A DNA stretch of 64,000 bases from Dipylidium caninum (lineage: Eukaryota > Platyhelminthes > Cestoda > Cyclophyllidea > Dipylidiidae), in NCBI GenBank assembly GCA_017562135.1, contig QEYB01000922.1, positions 1 through 64,000 of the forward strand, in the 5' to 3' direction. Positions 1-12,899 of the stretch are shown in pieces; position 1 is the first letter of the stretch; every line of letters starts with the position of its first letter. Both the position numbers and the translations under genes were made by a program. Under the pieces are notes generated by a model, which saw only the letters and a program-made list of their open reading frames with translations, made no database searches and had not been told where the DNA came from.

Positions 1-330
1 CCTCGACAACAGCGGAGGTAGTCGAGGACATGAGGCAGAATTGCAACACTCTTTCTCCTGTGAGCCTCTATTTCGCCTCCAGTAAGCATCCGTACTTTGC
101 TTGATAAATTTAGCAAAGCGCGCATCCGCATTTCGCGATCAACACGCTGTGCGGAGAGAGATCGAAGAGATCAACGTCGACTGTAACTTCGGCGCCATTC
201 GTTTTATGCCACTCTGCAATGCTTTCCCTACGGTGCATGTGAGGCCGAATGTATTACGTCATCGAAGTTAGTTGTCAAACCCCACCTCTGCCAATCCACA
301 ATCTGCGTTTTCTGCGTCTCGACACGCATT
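1..330. repeat. Diverged copy of the 24,750-25,080 repeat piece
   Basis: This stretch aligns by eye, in direct orientation and with many substitutions, to 24,750-25,080 and to 3,380-3,715. The shared stretch includes the sequence around 'gagatcaac' and 'tgtaacttc'. It is an older relative of the main repeat family. No gene is seen in it. Confidence 0.6.
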
Positions 331-927
331 TACGTTCAACATTTGTTTCCTTGATCTCTCCCCACTACAACCTCATTTGCGAGACTGTGGATGAGTACCT
401 GGAGGTAAGCTAGGTAAATGGCGTTGAAGGCAGCTGTTTCGTTCGTCGCCCAATTGGCCTGTTTTATTTTGCCAAAGTATGTGAAGCGGCCGCTGGGGTG
501 TGAGGAGCCGTAAGAGAGCATCGGAAGTGGTGACAAACAGCATGCTCTCGGAAAGTGTCTTAAGGTGACTTTCGATCTTTTGAGAATTATGTTGAGCTCC
601 TTTTGTACCCAAGCCGTTTCATGGAGATGACCCATGCAGGATGTTGTGGTGAAAAAAAGTGGCTGGTTGGTTGTGCCAAATGTGCCCGCGTGTCGAGTTC
701 TGTCTATTGCGCAGAGAAACGACTTTACATATCCTTGGGAGGTCAATTTCATTTTCGTTCGGACTTTTATAGGCTGATGAACCGACAGGAGCACCTGCAA
801 CCACCTCAGTACGTTCATAAATTCTGGCGTGGATCGGAGTGACCCCATGTTGCAGGAGTTTAGGACTTATTCGATGGTGTGTTGACAGTTGAATTACTGT
901 AAGGGCAGTGGATGTGTGACTACCTGA
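331..927. other. Unclassified stretch with one open frame
   Basis: No copy of this stretch was noticed elsewhere in the window. The minus strand carries a 170-residue open frame (848 to 336) with no recognisable domain, signal peptide or TM segment. An overlapping plus-strand frame from 603 has a Cys pattern, C-x2-C-x8-C, around 'CAKC'. Neither shows splice signals or codon bias that would support a gene, so both are left as chance frames or remnants. Confidence 0.3.
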
Positions 928-3240
928 ACCATGCTCATCTGGAAGGAAGTGATTACACTTCCCTTTCTCATCTGGTGGGTGGGGGTGAAGTGACAGACGT
1001 CAAGGCAATTTGCCTACCTCCTACCGGGTAAAGGAGGCTGCGAGAAGGGAAAGGGAAATTATTCAGGTCACCTGAGCTCCACGGCTCCAGAATCAAATGG
1101 TCACTAGGGCGGTGGGCACCGACCGGCAACATATTTGTTACTTATGAATTGAAAATCTTCTCCATCTCGCAGATAATGTGTGACTTCGCGGAACGCACAG
1201 GGGGCTTGCCTCTGTCACTGTTGAAGAAGCAAAATTGGAAAATAATTTATGACTGGTCGGAGGCACTTGTGCGGTTGAGTTAGAAGATCTGGAGCAGGAT
1301 GGATGGCGAGGTGGAAGTGTCGAGATGAATAGAGTTGAGCTGGTGGTTTGAAGGAGTTGGCATGCCGTGCACAGCCCACTACATGCGCCTTCGAGGCAGT
1401 GGTGGGGCATTGCGAACAGAACAGGGACTGTTCAAAAAAAATAAAAAAAACAAAAAAAAAAACGTGGCTGATATTGGCCGAATTTGCCTTAACTCATTCT
1501 ACCTCGAAGACGTCGCCCTGCGGTCTGCAAAGTTTTCTAAGTATTCTGATCAGTAGGCTTTTTATGCGACTTTGGCTTAGGTGAGGAACGTCCGGTGCAG
1601 TGCGTTTTATGGCTGCTTCATTAGTGCTAATTGATTGGTGCACTGAGATTAAATGCCTCACCTAACTTTAGCTATGCATCAACTCAAAGCATTACCGAAA
1701 AGGCGAGGATGGACCCGAATAACCAATGCCTCTCGATCATTTGCCGTATATGATGTGGCACGCAGAGTGGGTATGCGTGGTTGGATAAGGGCAGTAGGCA
1801 GACATTGCATTTAGTGGGTCTATCAGCCCAGTTTCGGGATGTTTCGTTTGCTGCCCATGCTTCCTTTCCTCCCCTTCACTATCTGAACACGTCCTGGCCT
1901 GTTAGTTAGGCCCGCATATTGCCGAAATTGAAAGACGGCTACTTTATATGCTAGCAGATGTTCATGCGTTAATTCCGCCCCTCAAAAGCCATTCATTACA
2001 CATCCTTCTTTCCCTAACCTAGAGCACACTGGCAAACCCAAAATACCGGGGAATAAACAGCAAAACAGTTGAGAATTCCGCTCAATTTACGTCAAGACGT
2101 CACGAGCGTCCTTGCAGCAACGTCGTACCTTCATATTCAGCCATTGTTTGGACACGCCATGGCCACTGAGCCCACAAACCGACCTTTCAGTCGGGTGCCA
2201 CTAAGGTCTCTGCACTGTCAAGTCAATTGACCTACTCAAACACTGCCACTTCCCCGAAGTCATCTCGCGCCATCTGCATATACTGTGTATGACAAAGTGT
2301 TTAATCTGGCCAGGACGATACGAGTGGCTGTACCGCTTCTATGGGAGCCTGATAAACATTCATTGTTGAAGGTGTAAATCATTAATGATGCCACCCACTG
2401 TTACCTGCCATCCGGTCTCCTTACCATGCAGAACTAACGTGTCAACTCTACGGCGAACTTCATGTAAGTCACACTTTGGTCCTCCCTTTCTTTCCACTCG
2501 TTCCACCAACCTTCCTATCCCTGTCAAAGCCCACTTTATTAGGTCTCCCAATCAACATGTCGTTGGGGGTCCATATTTTATAGCAATTTTTCATCCCAAA
2601 TAAAGACCACACACACAACCTTTATTGTCACCCATCAGAGCTTCTCATTCCATCTATTTGGCTTCTCTCCCACTCCTTTATTTCAATAGGCGACCCATAG
2701 ATTCTGCTCGCCTTGGCGGATGACGGAGGCCAATCGGTAACATGTCTCGTGGGCAAGTAAGGTGAGTTGTGGGTGAGCATTCAGAACCAATTGTACGTAG
2801 AAGGCAACTTGTTTGCACCAAAGTAGGTAGAGATTAAACGAATAAGGTCGCATGAGGCTCAGGTGAGGAGGGGCAAGTAAAACAGTGGACACGAAATAAA
2901 CAAGAGGTGTCTGCATTCAAAGTAGTGTTACTCAGTGGGAGTGAGTAGAATGAGTGCAGTAATGCATGAAAGGAGATAGAGCCAAATGGGTGGAATTAGA
3001 AGCTCTGTGGGATGAAAGGCAAGGGCAGTCGGAGGACGTGTATATGGGATGCAGATGGGCAGACTTTGAAGTTTCGCCAAATGTGCTAAATGGTGTTGGG
3101 GTAGTTGGAGTTAAGAAAGGTGTCGGATCGCGGGCCAGGCAGAACTGCCATCCTAACAATTTATAGTTGCGAAGTAGCCCGAGCCCTAGGCCGACGCGTG
3201 CGACGCGCCGCATACATGCACCCATGCCGTTAGGGTTACA
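928..3240. repeat. Direct segmental duplication, left part (copy A)
   Basis: This matches 22,373-24,602 in the same orientation from the shared edge 'gaaccatgctcatctgg' onward. Copy A is longer because of many scattered one-base insertions, plus an A-rich insertion at about 1,433-1,462 that copy B lacks. It has no convincing gene. Short open frames here have counterparts in copy B only where the frame happens to survive. The right half (2,001-3,240) is the left inverted end of the structure described at 2,001-8,753. Confidence 0.85.
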
Positions 3241-6200
3241 GACCGAGTGATTTTCAAGCATTGCATACTTTCATCGCCTGCTACACTCAAACACGTTTTA
3301 GTGCCTCAGATGACCGCGAGGACAGACACGCTAGGCATTACTGTCCACGAGCCTCATGTCACCATGTGGTCTCCACATCGACAACGCGTGGTAGGCAGGG
3401 ACACATCGAGACCAATTCGCAAGACTACCTCCCCTCCGTGGAGCTTTATTTCTTCTTCATTAGGCATCCATACTGTGTTCTGAGAACTTTAATCAAAACG
3501 CACTTCCGCATTCGCACCAAACATGGTGAATGGAGGAGATCGTGAGAGATCAACAATGGCTGTAACTTCATCGCCAGTCCTTATTGCTTTTGCCTTATGC
3601 CCTCCGTCCGCATGCATTTGAAACCGAAATTCATATGTACACGGAGTAGTTTGTGAAAGCCACCTCTGCAATCCACAATCTGCATAGTCTTCGACTCCGA
3701 CAGATATTTACGTCAACAGTTGATTCTCGAACTCTCTGCGAATGAAACTTTCACGGCCACGTAATGCTCCTCAGTGTGTCAATTGTCAACGCCCAAACGT
3801 CTCGCATTCCACTTCAGCACTTGACGAAAAGCGGCATTGGAGGTGGTATTTGTTGACAGTGAATTGGGACCAGACGTAGCACTCAAGTTACACACACTGA
3901 GATGCCTTCAGCTGTCCACTCACATGAGTTCCGCTTCGGTGATGAAGCAGAATGAAAGCGATTTTACCGAGTTCGCGTGGTCCTAGGCGACTGGGGCTTT
4001 ACCGGTGTTCGATGTGGTTGTCACACGCGAGAGTGTTGCTTCAACGTGGGTGTCTGCTTAAAATGATATAAGTGAACTTTATGTGGCATCAGTTGAGAAT
4101 AGGTCCGCCCAAAGGAGTGGAAACAAAATAGTCTCTTTTCCAGTCTCCAGCATCGGTGGTCTGCAGGTCTGACTGGCTAGGAACTGAGTGTCCAAGCAGA
4201 GTCAGTAATGCGGGTGGGTGAAATAAATGGCTATGCCAAATGAAATAACGTCGGTTTCTTAGACATTAACTAAGCAAGTCGAGGCGAAACAATGAGGCGG
4301 GTCTTCAACTGAGAGGAGATTAGCACGCCTACTCAGTGAGCGAAGACTGCGCAGAAGTGACCTAAGAAAGTCAGTTCAATGAGCTAGCAATACTACGAGA
4401 CGCGCACTATGGTATTAACACGGAAGCGAAGCACTCATCTCTCCAACATTGCCACTAGTCCCCAGCACCTCTTCTTGTCTTTGGTGCAACTTCAGTGGAG
4501 GAAGCAAACCACGGTGGAGTGCATGACTGCGAGAGTTGACTGCGTGACTCAGGCTCACAGTGAAGAGCCAGATCGGTGGACAAGTGTCGGACAACTGTTA
4601 CATGAAAGTTACACATTGTGCTGGCACCCGGTCCTGCAACGTCTAACAATTATAACACTTTCCTCGACAAACGATTTACCATAGGTGAGGCAATACAAAT
4701 ACAATTACGACAAACGTAAATCACCGAAGAAAAATGCTCACTGTGCAAGGTCTTATTATCCGCCGACAATAGAGAGAGATTAGGCGTCTGCACATAGGCC
4801 TGAATGAGTTAAAACTCAGTCCAATATGATCTTGGTTATCACACGTAAGTGGAAACGAAGGGAGGCTTCACTCCGACCACATTACCTGCGTCTTCTTCGT
4901 TGCCGGAGCAAAGAACCAGACAATGACAGGAAGAAAATGACTGAATACCTCGAGTTGATGACACCGCTATGTGGGACAGCTGCGCAGATGTGTAATTTTG
5001 CGGTTGAGACCGCAGAATGCTCGCCCAACTTACTGGGCGTATCCGGTCAAGCGAGAGGTTTAGGGCGAACAGAGGTGTACCAAGCTCTTTCACCTCACAG
5101 TCACCACACTCCCCCCACATATTGGTTCACAGGAGACGGAAGAATAAATGTCAACTCTGGAAGGGCGTAAGACAATTAGAAGGCTTGTCACCACGGTAAA
5201 GGAGGAGGAGAAGAAGAAGAAGAAGCACCATCTTGATTTTGCATAGTGAGGCAGAATATGAGATGTAAGCTGGGCGAATGAAGAGAGATTTGTGAGTTGC
5301 AGTTGAAACGCTAATGCATCTTTCCAAACCTTCCGCCTGTGCAAGTCAACTGACTAAAATGACGCTAACATTACCGATACCATCAGCTTGCCAACGTCCT
5401 GTTGCTTCTACTTTGCCTGATGCCATCGCTGAGAAGTTTCCTCATCTCTACCACTGTCGAGTCGAGATGTCTACTCTGGGGAGGAGTAGAGATTACCTAG
5501 CACATTTCGCTTCTAGTCGTATTGAAAGTAAATTGATGACCTTGAGATAAGTACTTCGGTGTCTCGCCACATTTGCATCAACCTGCATTTCAGAATTATG
5601 CAGAATTCACTTAGGCGTTCCATGGTTCATTCTACTCAGTCTCACCTAGTAAGGTCTATTTGAAGGCCGGTCACGCAATGTGACGTGATCTCTGTGAAGC
5701 GGTGGGACAAATGCGTGAACATCAGGCCAACTAGACGAATGCCTCTCACACGAAATCTCTATTCCGTCCGAGAGTAGACGTCTCAACTAGAGACCGGTAG
5801 GAAGGAGGAAAATTCTGAGCAATGCAATTAAGTGGAGTGAAAGCATCATAGGAATGGTGAGTGTCAATTGTTAGGAGGCCGATTGCTCCCACAATGCCCC
5901 CGTCGTCCACATCTACTTGACATACTTGGTAGAAGGTAAGAGTAGTCGCGTGAGCGGTTGGAAGAAAACTTTCTGTCTGGAGGACATTTACTCTGCGTGA
6001 AGCACATAATCTTCCAGGTTGTATAAAGAGAGGATGGACCTGCTTTTCGAAGCGATCTACCCGATCCCGCAAAGGTTTGCCTTCTTCATGTCTTACACCT
6101 TGTGCAAGTTGAGTTTCAATCTCCCATTTACAGTTGAGCAGAATGTGAGTATAGTGTAGCGATTGTTGAGTGGTAGAGATGACCACCATCCTCTTCACTT

Positions 6201-6650
6201 TGCTCTTCTCCTACACCGAGCATTAACCTGAAGTGTGGCATTGACGTCTAAATGACAGCCGGGAGAGAAATTTGCCCGAAACAGCGTTCTTGCCCGCTGT
6301 CTACCCTATGTCAACCCGTTCTGTATTCACCTCTTGCGATCATGCCCTCCTACCTCGTTTGTTTCTATCATTAAATAGTGGAGGTGAGAAAAGATGCACT
6401 TCTCACGATTTATTTCGAGCACGTGCAAGGCACATGGATACCCTCTCTGTGGCAACTTCACACACCATATTTGTGTGCCTTCAGCACACATTCGCCTCCC
6501 CTCCACCACCTCGAACACTGGGAAGTCGTCAGCGTGGTGGACTCGACACCACCGAGGGTTGAGTTTCGTCTCTTGCTCATGTTAACCGCAACGATATGTA
6601 TAGTGTCCTACTGCACAGATTAGTCCTCAATGTAATCATACGTTTGCAAT
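3241..6650. repeat. Direct segmental duplication, central part (copy A)
   Basis: From about 3,540 this is nearly identical to 24,905-28,015, differing mainly by substitutions and few indels. An inverted copy lies at about 60,490-64,000, and diverged partial copies lie at 1-330, 17,400-18,230 and 20,431-21,092. It contains small open frames conserved between copies (for example 4,409-4,684 plus and 5,746-6,198 minus), but no recognisable protein domain. Confidence 0.85.
5746..6198 (-). other. Recurrent open frame, unknown, in the repeat
   Basis: This minus-strand frame of 150 codons has an N-terminal part, beginning MKRMVV, that recurs as open frame at 27,233-27,568 (minus), 20,658-20,921 (minus, shortened) and in pieces around 61,000-61,200 (plus, frameshifted). 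Residues of about 25 to 55 are charged and would form a helix. No known domain is recognised. Persistence across copies may only reflect recent duplication, since silent and replacement changes do not obviously differ. It is not called as a gene. Confidence 0.2.
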
Positions 6651-6715
6651 AGGTCTCGGCCTTATCTCCATGCGCTTTTCGACACAATCACCATTAATAC
6701 CCCATCTCACCAAAT

Positions 6716-8170
6716 GGCAAGATCAATGATGCGAGAATCCCTGATCATCTTATTCAACAACATGGGAGTTAGTTGGAGGCATTAAACGCCACTGCACGAT
6801 GCCCGCATGAATCAGTCACAGCGACTACAATTAGACGATTCTGAGATAAAGTGAGGTGAGTGGAGGCGAGTGATTGCCAACGCGGATAACTGATCCATCG
6901 GGCTTGCGTTGACTCGTGGTGTATGCGATGAGTGAGATTCACGTCGACTCCGTCAAATCAACTCTTTTCAACTCACTTCACCACACCTTACACGACCTCA
7001 CGTCATACGCACCAGTCCGCAGCCCAGTCCACGACAGTCGTCGAGCACGACACTGTCCCCGTTCGACTTCACGTGTCTTATCGTGTTCAACTGAATGATT
7101 AGCGCAAAAGCGGTAGTAGCATGATCATTGGACAAGGGTAAGTCAACCGTACTGAGGAGAAAGTAACTCACTCTCCACTCTCCTCAAACTCGCCGACGAG
7201 GCCGTGCTCTCTTTCGTCCAGACGCGAGTGAGACGCCTAGTCTCATTTCCCCATGGCTTATCGGTTTAACAAGCCGAGGTTCTCGCGTTACCTCCAGAAA
7301 GTCCACTTAACAACACCGACGGTTAGGTAACTTCTCGTGTCCCAACAAATCGCAGCTCACAGGAGTGGTTTGTAAACAGCTTCACCACTTACGCCACCTG
7401 ACCAATGCTATCCTCAGGTTGGTAAACGAGCCTGCTGGGCCTGTGACATTACGTGCGCTGTCGTAACTTCAAGGTGGAATGAGTAGGAAGTGGCAAGTAG
7501 TCTGGAAACACCACATTGTTTGTCGCGTATAACCGAGTGGTGGAAAGATGAGTGTAGAAGGTGATCAGATGGACGCGCAGCTATCAATTCGTGTAACGGC
7601 ATGAATGCATGCATGTGGCTCGTGGCAGACGTCGGCTTAGGGCTCGGGCTACTTCGCCATGCATAACCGATTCAGCCTGACCTGCGATCCGACACTTTTC
7701 TTAACTCCAACTACCCCAACACCATTTAGCACATTTGGCGAAACTTCAAATCTGCCCATCTGCATCCCATATACACGTCCTCCGACTGCCCTTGCCTTTC
7801 ATTCCACAGAGCTTCTACTTCAACCCATTTGGCTCTATCTCCTTTCATTCATTACTTCACTCATTCTACTCACTCCCACTGAGTAACACTACTTTGAATG
7901 CAGACACCTCTTGTTTATTTCGTGTCACACTGTTTACTTGCCCCTCCTCACCTGAGCCTCATGCGATCTTATTCGTTTAATCTCTACCTACTTTGGTGCA
8001 ACAAGTGCCTTCTACGTACAATTGGTTCTGAATGCTCACCCACAACTCACCTTACTTGCCCACGAGACATGTTACCGATTGGCCTCCGTCATCCGCCAAG
8101 GCGAGCAGAATCTATGGGTCGCCTATTGAATAAAGGAGTGGGAGAGAAGCCAAATAGATGGAATGAGAAG
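6716..8170. repeat. Direct segmental duplication, right part (copy A)
   Basis: This is near-identical to 28,455-29,905. Between it and the central part, copy A has only about 65 bases (6,651-6,715) where copy B and the inverted copy have about 430 bases (28,015-28,450). The part from 7,580 is the right inverted end. No gene is recognised. Confidence 0.85.
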
Positions 8171-8753
8171 CTCTGATGGGTGACAATAAAGGTTGTGTGT
8201 GTGGTCTTTATTTGGGATGAAAATTGCTATAAAATATGGACCCCAACGACATGTTGATTGGGAGACCTAATAAAGTGGGCTTTGACAGGGATAGGAAGGT
8301 TGGTGGAACGAGTGGAAGAAAGGAGGACAAAAGTGTGACTCACGCGAGACCGAATGGGAAGTAACAATGGTGATATCTTTCACAATTTACACCTATCACA
8401 TCAATTGTCCATTAGGCTCCTATAAAAATCGGTTTAACCGCATGTTTCGTGATGTCGGAATGAAAGTTTTCTAAAATGCGGCATATGAAGATGGTGGAGC
8501 TGACTTCGGGGAAGTGGCAGTGTTGAGTAGGTCAATTGACTTGACACTGCAGAGACCTTGGTGGCACCCGACTGAAAGGTCGGTTGTGGGCTCAGTGGCA
8601 CGGGAGCCCAAACAATGGCTGCATATGAAGGCATGACGTTGCTGCAAGACACGCTCGTGACGTCTGACGTAAATTGAGCGGAATTCTCAACTGTTTGCTG
8701 TTTATTCCGCGGTATTTGGGTTAGCCAGTGTACCCATGTTTAGAAAAGAAGGA
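8171..8753. repeat. Outer portion of the right inverted end (copy A)
   Basis: This is the reverse complement of about 2,001-2,640, ending at the 'catccttctt' edge. Here copy A resembles its own left end more closely than copy B does: the equivalent part of copy B (29,906-30,200) is clearly more diverged. Weak inverted similarity seems to continue past 8,753 towards 8,800. Confidence 0.7.
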
Positions 8754-10760
8754 TGTTTAATGAATACCTTTGAGGAGAGGACGATGTGGTGGTCATCTTC
8801 CAATCCGTGCGTTTTGCGGAGCCCATCAACCACTTTGAGCTCGGCCACACGAGTAGATCTCCTCAAGCGGGTGCAGGGCTGCGCTGCGCGAGTTGGTGCT
8901 GAGGATCAGTTTGCACGAAGACGCGCAAACTGAGGGCTACTGACGTTCTGAGAAGTGAAGGCAACATGTATAGTATAGTTGCGGAAGAGATATTGGAGTA
9001 CTAATACTAACACCGTAGCATTGCGAGCGTTTGTTTGATTGTGTAGCTCGCTATCCGCCCTCTTCTCTTCTGCATTCATCCACATTGTTGAACTTTGCAT
9101 TCGAGAAGTCCTGGCTGCAGCTCATCACCTAACATCTCCCCGAGAGCTTGCTACTTTCCCCATTCAAAACACTCCTTCACATTCCTCACACTTAAACCCT
9201 CGATTGGCGCATTTCTGAAAGTCGCCATAGAGTAAATCTTCAAACAAACTAACCCCGAGCATGCCTCCGACACCAAGCAAACGTCTCAAACAGAGATTGC
9301 AGGTATGGAGGATGGTTCTGGACAGTCAATGTGAATGAAGTGAAAGCAACTTAAAACTAATGAGCGTCACTTGTAGGGACACCGATGGTTGGGGCCATGT
9401 CATCGTCGTCTCCAACCACTGTACCTTCACCGCCGGCAGCTTTTGTTAGACCCATGAGTGGGCGGAGAGCACTTCTCACTTCGAGGAAAGTTGCCCTCCC
9501 TGAAATAAACCTTCTTCACACTTCACAAAATTAGGGTGGAACTAGTGTCACAGAGATCTGAGTTCTGCTACAGTGGTCATGTCGCTTCATTGACGTACAC
9601 TTCTCGGTGGTTGATTTTCATTATCCCATCCACATTTGACCAGCCCCTGATGAGAATATTATCGGGAAAGGTGTTAGATGGCGTTGGAGATCATCTGTTA
9701 CTGCGGTAGACTCTATTTGTATTCAGGGAACTGCGTGTGTAGGAATGGTCAGATTTGTTGGGAAATGTGTCATCTGCCTTCAAATTAACTTCACTAAGCC
9801 GAAGTGAGTAGAAGTAATGAGTGAATGAAAGCATGCAATCAGGAAAGAATGGAAACACAGCAAAATTGGCGAATAAAATGCTCTATGTGATCTCAACCAA
9901 AGGTTGTCTGCATCCAGTTTGTCTGGAAGACAGGATCTCAAGGTACGATTATGTGCTTTATGTGCTATGTGAAGAAGAATTGTCAAGAAATGGTGGTCGG
10001 ATCAAGTGAGGGGCCTAATAGCAAAATGGAACGATTTGAAGTGAACTGGTCGAAAGTGATTTGAATTCAATGCGACCAAATGAAGCCGGTTCGCAATTCA
10101 GGCTACCCACTGACTTCGCCTTAGCCCTTGCCTATGGCCTTCTCTCCTTCCCCCTTTCCCTGAGTGACCGCGTGGCGCACACTTCCCCCAATCCCGTCCG
10201 CCCCTCATGCTCAGTAAGCCACTTGTGATGGGTTAAGGTGGCCCACGAAGATGCAGAGTGAATGGAGGGCGCAAAGTGGATAGCTGCATCAGATTGGTGA
10301 GTCGAATTTATCCTCACAAACTTGAGTGTGGAATCGTGAGTTGCCTTAGAGCAACTTGGACGGTTAAACAAAACCCATGTGGTCTAATGCATAGTTGCAG
10401 TGGAAGAAGTTGAGTTGTTTGCAGTTGTGCATAAAACGCGCATTAGACTCCATAGAAATAGCCATTCTGGCACTCCAGTGTGTTGGTTAAGGGGACACGG
10501 CTCGCAGGCTCATGGTGACGTTAAATTGAATTAACCTTAAGTTGTACAACGTCGTTGTCTGCACAGAATCTCGATTCTGAAGTTTGTTTGAGGCGAGGCA
10601 CTCCGCGGACCTTTGACACTCATACGCAGATTGATGTCAACAATAGAGATAGAGATGCAGAACGCTTCCTAATCAACTCCGCGGAACTTGAACATTCGTC
10701 CGCATGCACTGTCCACTGCATGGGAAGCACTTGATGGACACAATAGCGACTTATCATGAA

Positions 10761-10800
10761 GGAGGAGGAGGAGGAGGAGGAGGAGGAGGAGGAGGAGGAG
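10761..10800. repeat. (GGA)n microsatellite
   Basis: About 13 uninterrupted GGA units. The minus strand reads as poly-serine inside a short open frame, which is an artefact of the repeat. Confidence 0.95.
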
Positions 10801-11612
10801 TGGGGGAGGGAGAGACATCTACCAGCTGACATGATAATTAGTTGACGTGATGAAGCGATTCCCTGTGTTGGCGTGAACGAGGAAGGTGGTAAAAGCATTC
10901 TGAATATTTGAGATAATTTTTCGGTGGAACAGAGTGAACAGTAGCGAATTCTATTTATTTGCCCTGGAGACCGCGCACAATAGGTTGTTGGTGTCCCTTT
11001 ACGCGGAACGCAGGTGAAGCAGCGATGGCAGGGAGTGGGTTAGCACGAGGAAGTATTTCGCGCGACGCATTCTTCGAATGAGTTAGTATTGGCTGTGCAT
11101 GGACCTGCTGAAAAATTATCTGACCACGCACACAATGTGGTGCGCAAAGCTTCATCGTCGCTCCAACTTATAAAGAACACTCTACACGGCAGCCTTCTTT
11201 CGTCGTGAAGCAACAACAGGAGCACATGTCCAACAGTGAACTTATTGTCACTGTAGTCGGGGGCATGGCTCGGATGTGTTGTTCGTGTTCAGGAGAATTA
11301 TTGGGGTTAACTCGGCTAATCGTTCGTGGCATCACGTTACTTCGACACACTTCGCTTCCCTTTTCCACTTGCACAGGGGAATTTTAGTTAACTGGTGTGC
11401 TCAGAGCAAGGCAGGTGTGCTGTTTGCTGAATGTCCTCGAGGTGAGGCAATTGACTCACATGCAAGCAGGCCTATGTAGTGGATATACTGTTGTTTGTGC
11501 GATGAACGGGAAGAACAAGGCTCTGAGCGCGTAATCTTCACCGCGCGACTTCATGCCAATAAGTGTCGTCGTTGTGGAACTCGGTGCAGTCGAAAATCCT
11601 TTGAGACGGAGA

Positions 11613-11638
11613 AGGAGGAGGAGGAGGAGGAGGAGGGG
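11613..11638. repeat. (GGA)n microsatellite
   Basis: About eight GGA units followed by a G run. Confidence 0.9.
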
Positions 11639-11749
11639 GCGTATTGTGCACTTCTGATTAAAAACCACGCCTCGTGATGACGTCAATGATAAGAAGGCTC
11701 ACGTAAACTGAGGAAATTAGGCCTCAGCACACCCCTTTCTGTGAATAAC

Positions 11750-12480
11750 CTCAACTTCACCGCCTCCGCCGCCTTGACCAGCATGGCTGGCATGTGCCAC
11801 CATGCGCATTACGTACGCTGTCGTGCCTGCAGCGAATGATGAGTGGGAAACGCCACATTGTGTGTACAGTTTAACCGAATGGTGTGAGGCCCACTGTAGA
11901 AAGAGGTCAGATAGAAGGAGCAGCCACCCATCCGCGTAAGGGCATAATTGCATGCATTCGGCTCGTTGCACGCGTCGGCCTAGGTCTCGGGTTACCTCGA
12001 CATCTATAACCGGTTCTGCCTGACCCGCCATCCAACACCTTTCTCAACTCCAACTACCAGAACACCTTGTTGCACATGTGGCGATACCTCAACTCTCTTC
12101 ATCTGCCTCCTACATAAACACTCACAGACTGCTACTGCCTCTCGTCCCACGGAGTCCCTAATTCCACCCATTTGGCTCTATTTCCTTTCATGCATTATTT
12201 CACCCATTTCACTCACTTCCACTGAGTAACACTGAATTGAATGCAACCACCCGCGGTTTATTTCGAGTCAGCCTATGTGCATTCTATTACTCCCTTGACT
12301 GCAACGAGGTCTCACTCGTGTAACGTCCACTGAATGTGGTGCAACTAGCGCCTTTTACCTACACTTTGCTCTGAATGCCCATCCACAACTCACCTTACGT
12401 GCCCACGAGACATGTCATTAATTGGCCTCCCTCGTCCGCAAAACCAAGCGAGCAGAATCTTACTCGCCCTTACTAAGACC
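11750..12480. repeat. Diverged copy of 29,120-29,860
   Basis: Direct orientation, clearly older than the copies at 7,400-8,120 and 29,120-29,860. Landmarks kept in order include 'cacccatttggctctat', 'cactgagtaacact' and 'gcccacgagacatgt'. No gene. Confidence 0.7.
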
Positions 12481-12899
12481 AATGTCGAAAAAGTGGACAC
12501 GATGTGAGTCAATCTGTGCTGAATGTGCTCTCGCCACCTCCGTCTGGTAGGCCTTACTTATTTCCACCCATAGATCAGCTTTGCCCGCTCCGATAGACTA
12601 ATGTGTCGCGAGTGCACCTGATTATAATGCACGCACGCCCAATTGCATACTTTCGTGTCTAAGGCGTGGCGTGCAATGCTGCATTGACATCGAGCGTTGC
12701 CAGAAACAGGAGCGCATACTTGAAGAAAGCTTTGCACAGCCGCTGCGCCTTATCTCATTGTAACAGTATTTTGGACAAATGTCACTTCAGCTTAGCAAAC
12801 GTGGTAGGAATGGGCGAGCGTAGGTGCCATGGTAACATGTATAAACTGTGTGCCAGAACACACTGTGACAAGAGTTCACGTGAATGCCAATCGAAGGAC
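12481..12899. other. Low-copy stretch, nothing recognised
   Basis: No copy elsewhere was noticed and no coding signature is convincing. A 79-codon open frame on the plus strand (12,666-12,905) has no recognisable features. Confidence 0.4.

Larger units (their letters stand above)
2001..8753. repeat. Element-like unit with inverted ends of about 1.2 kb
   Basis: 2,001-3,240 is the reverse complement, with moderate divergence, of 7,580-8,753. About 4.3 kb of other sequence lies between them. The second copy has the same plan: 23,385-24,602 against 29,320-30,200. Long inverted ends around a non-coding core resemble foldback-type elements. However, similarity between the two copies continues left of the inverted end to 928 and 22,373, no target-site duplication was found, and no transposase is visible. 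An inverted segmental duplication is an equally good reading. Confidence 0.6.
8754..11749. other. Low-copy intergenic DNA
   Basis: No convincing gene, splice pattern or near-identical copy was found here. It holds two GGA trinucleotide microsatellites (10,761-10,800 and 11,613-11,638). A piece near 9,790-9,840 resembles the repeat around 24,300-24,350 only weakly. Short open frames on both strands overlap each other and look like chance. Confidence 0.5.

Noticed and set aside
3225..3240. Telomere-like 'gttaggg' near 3,230 and 24,595
   Set aside because: Only a single unit, so not a telomeric array.
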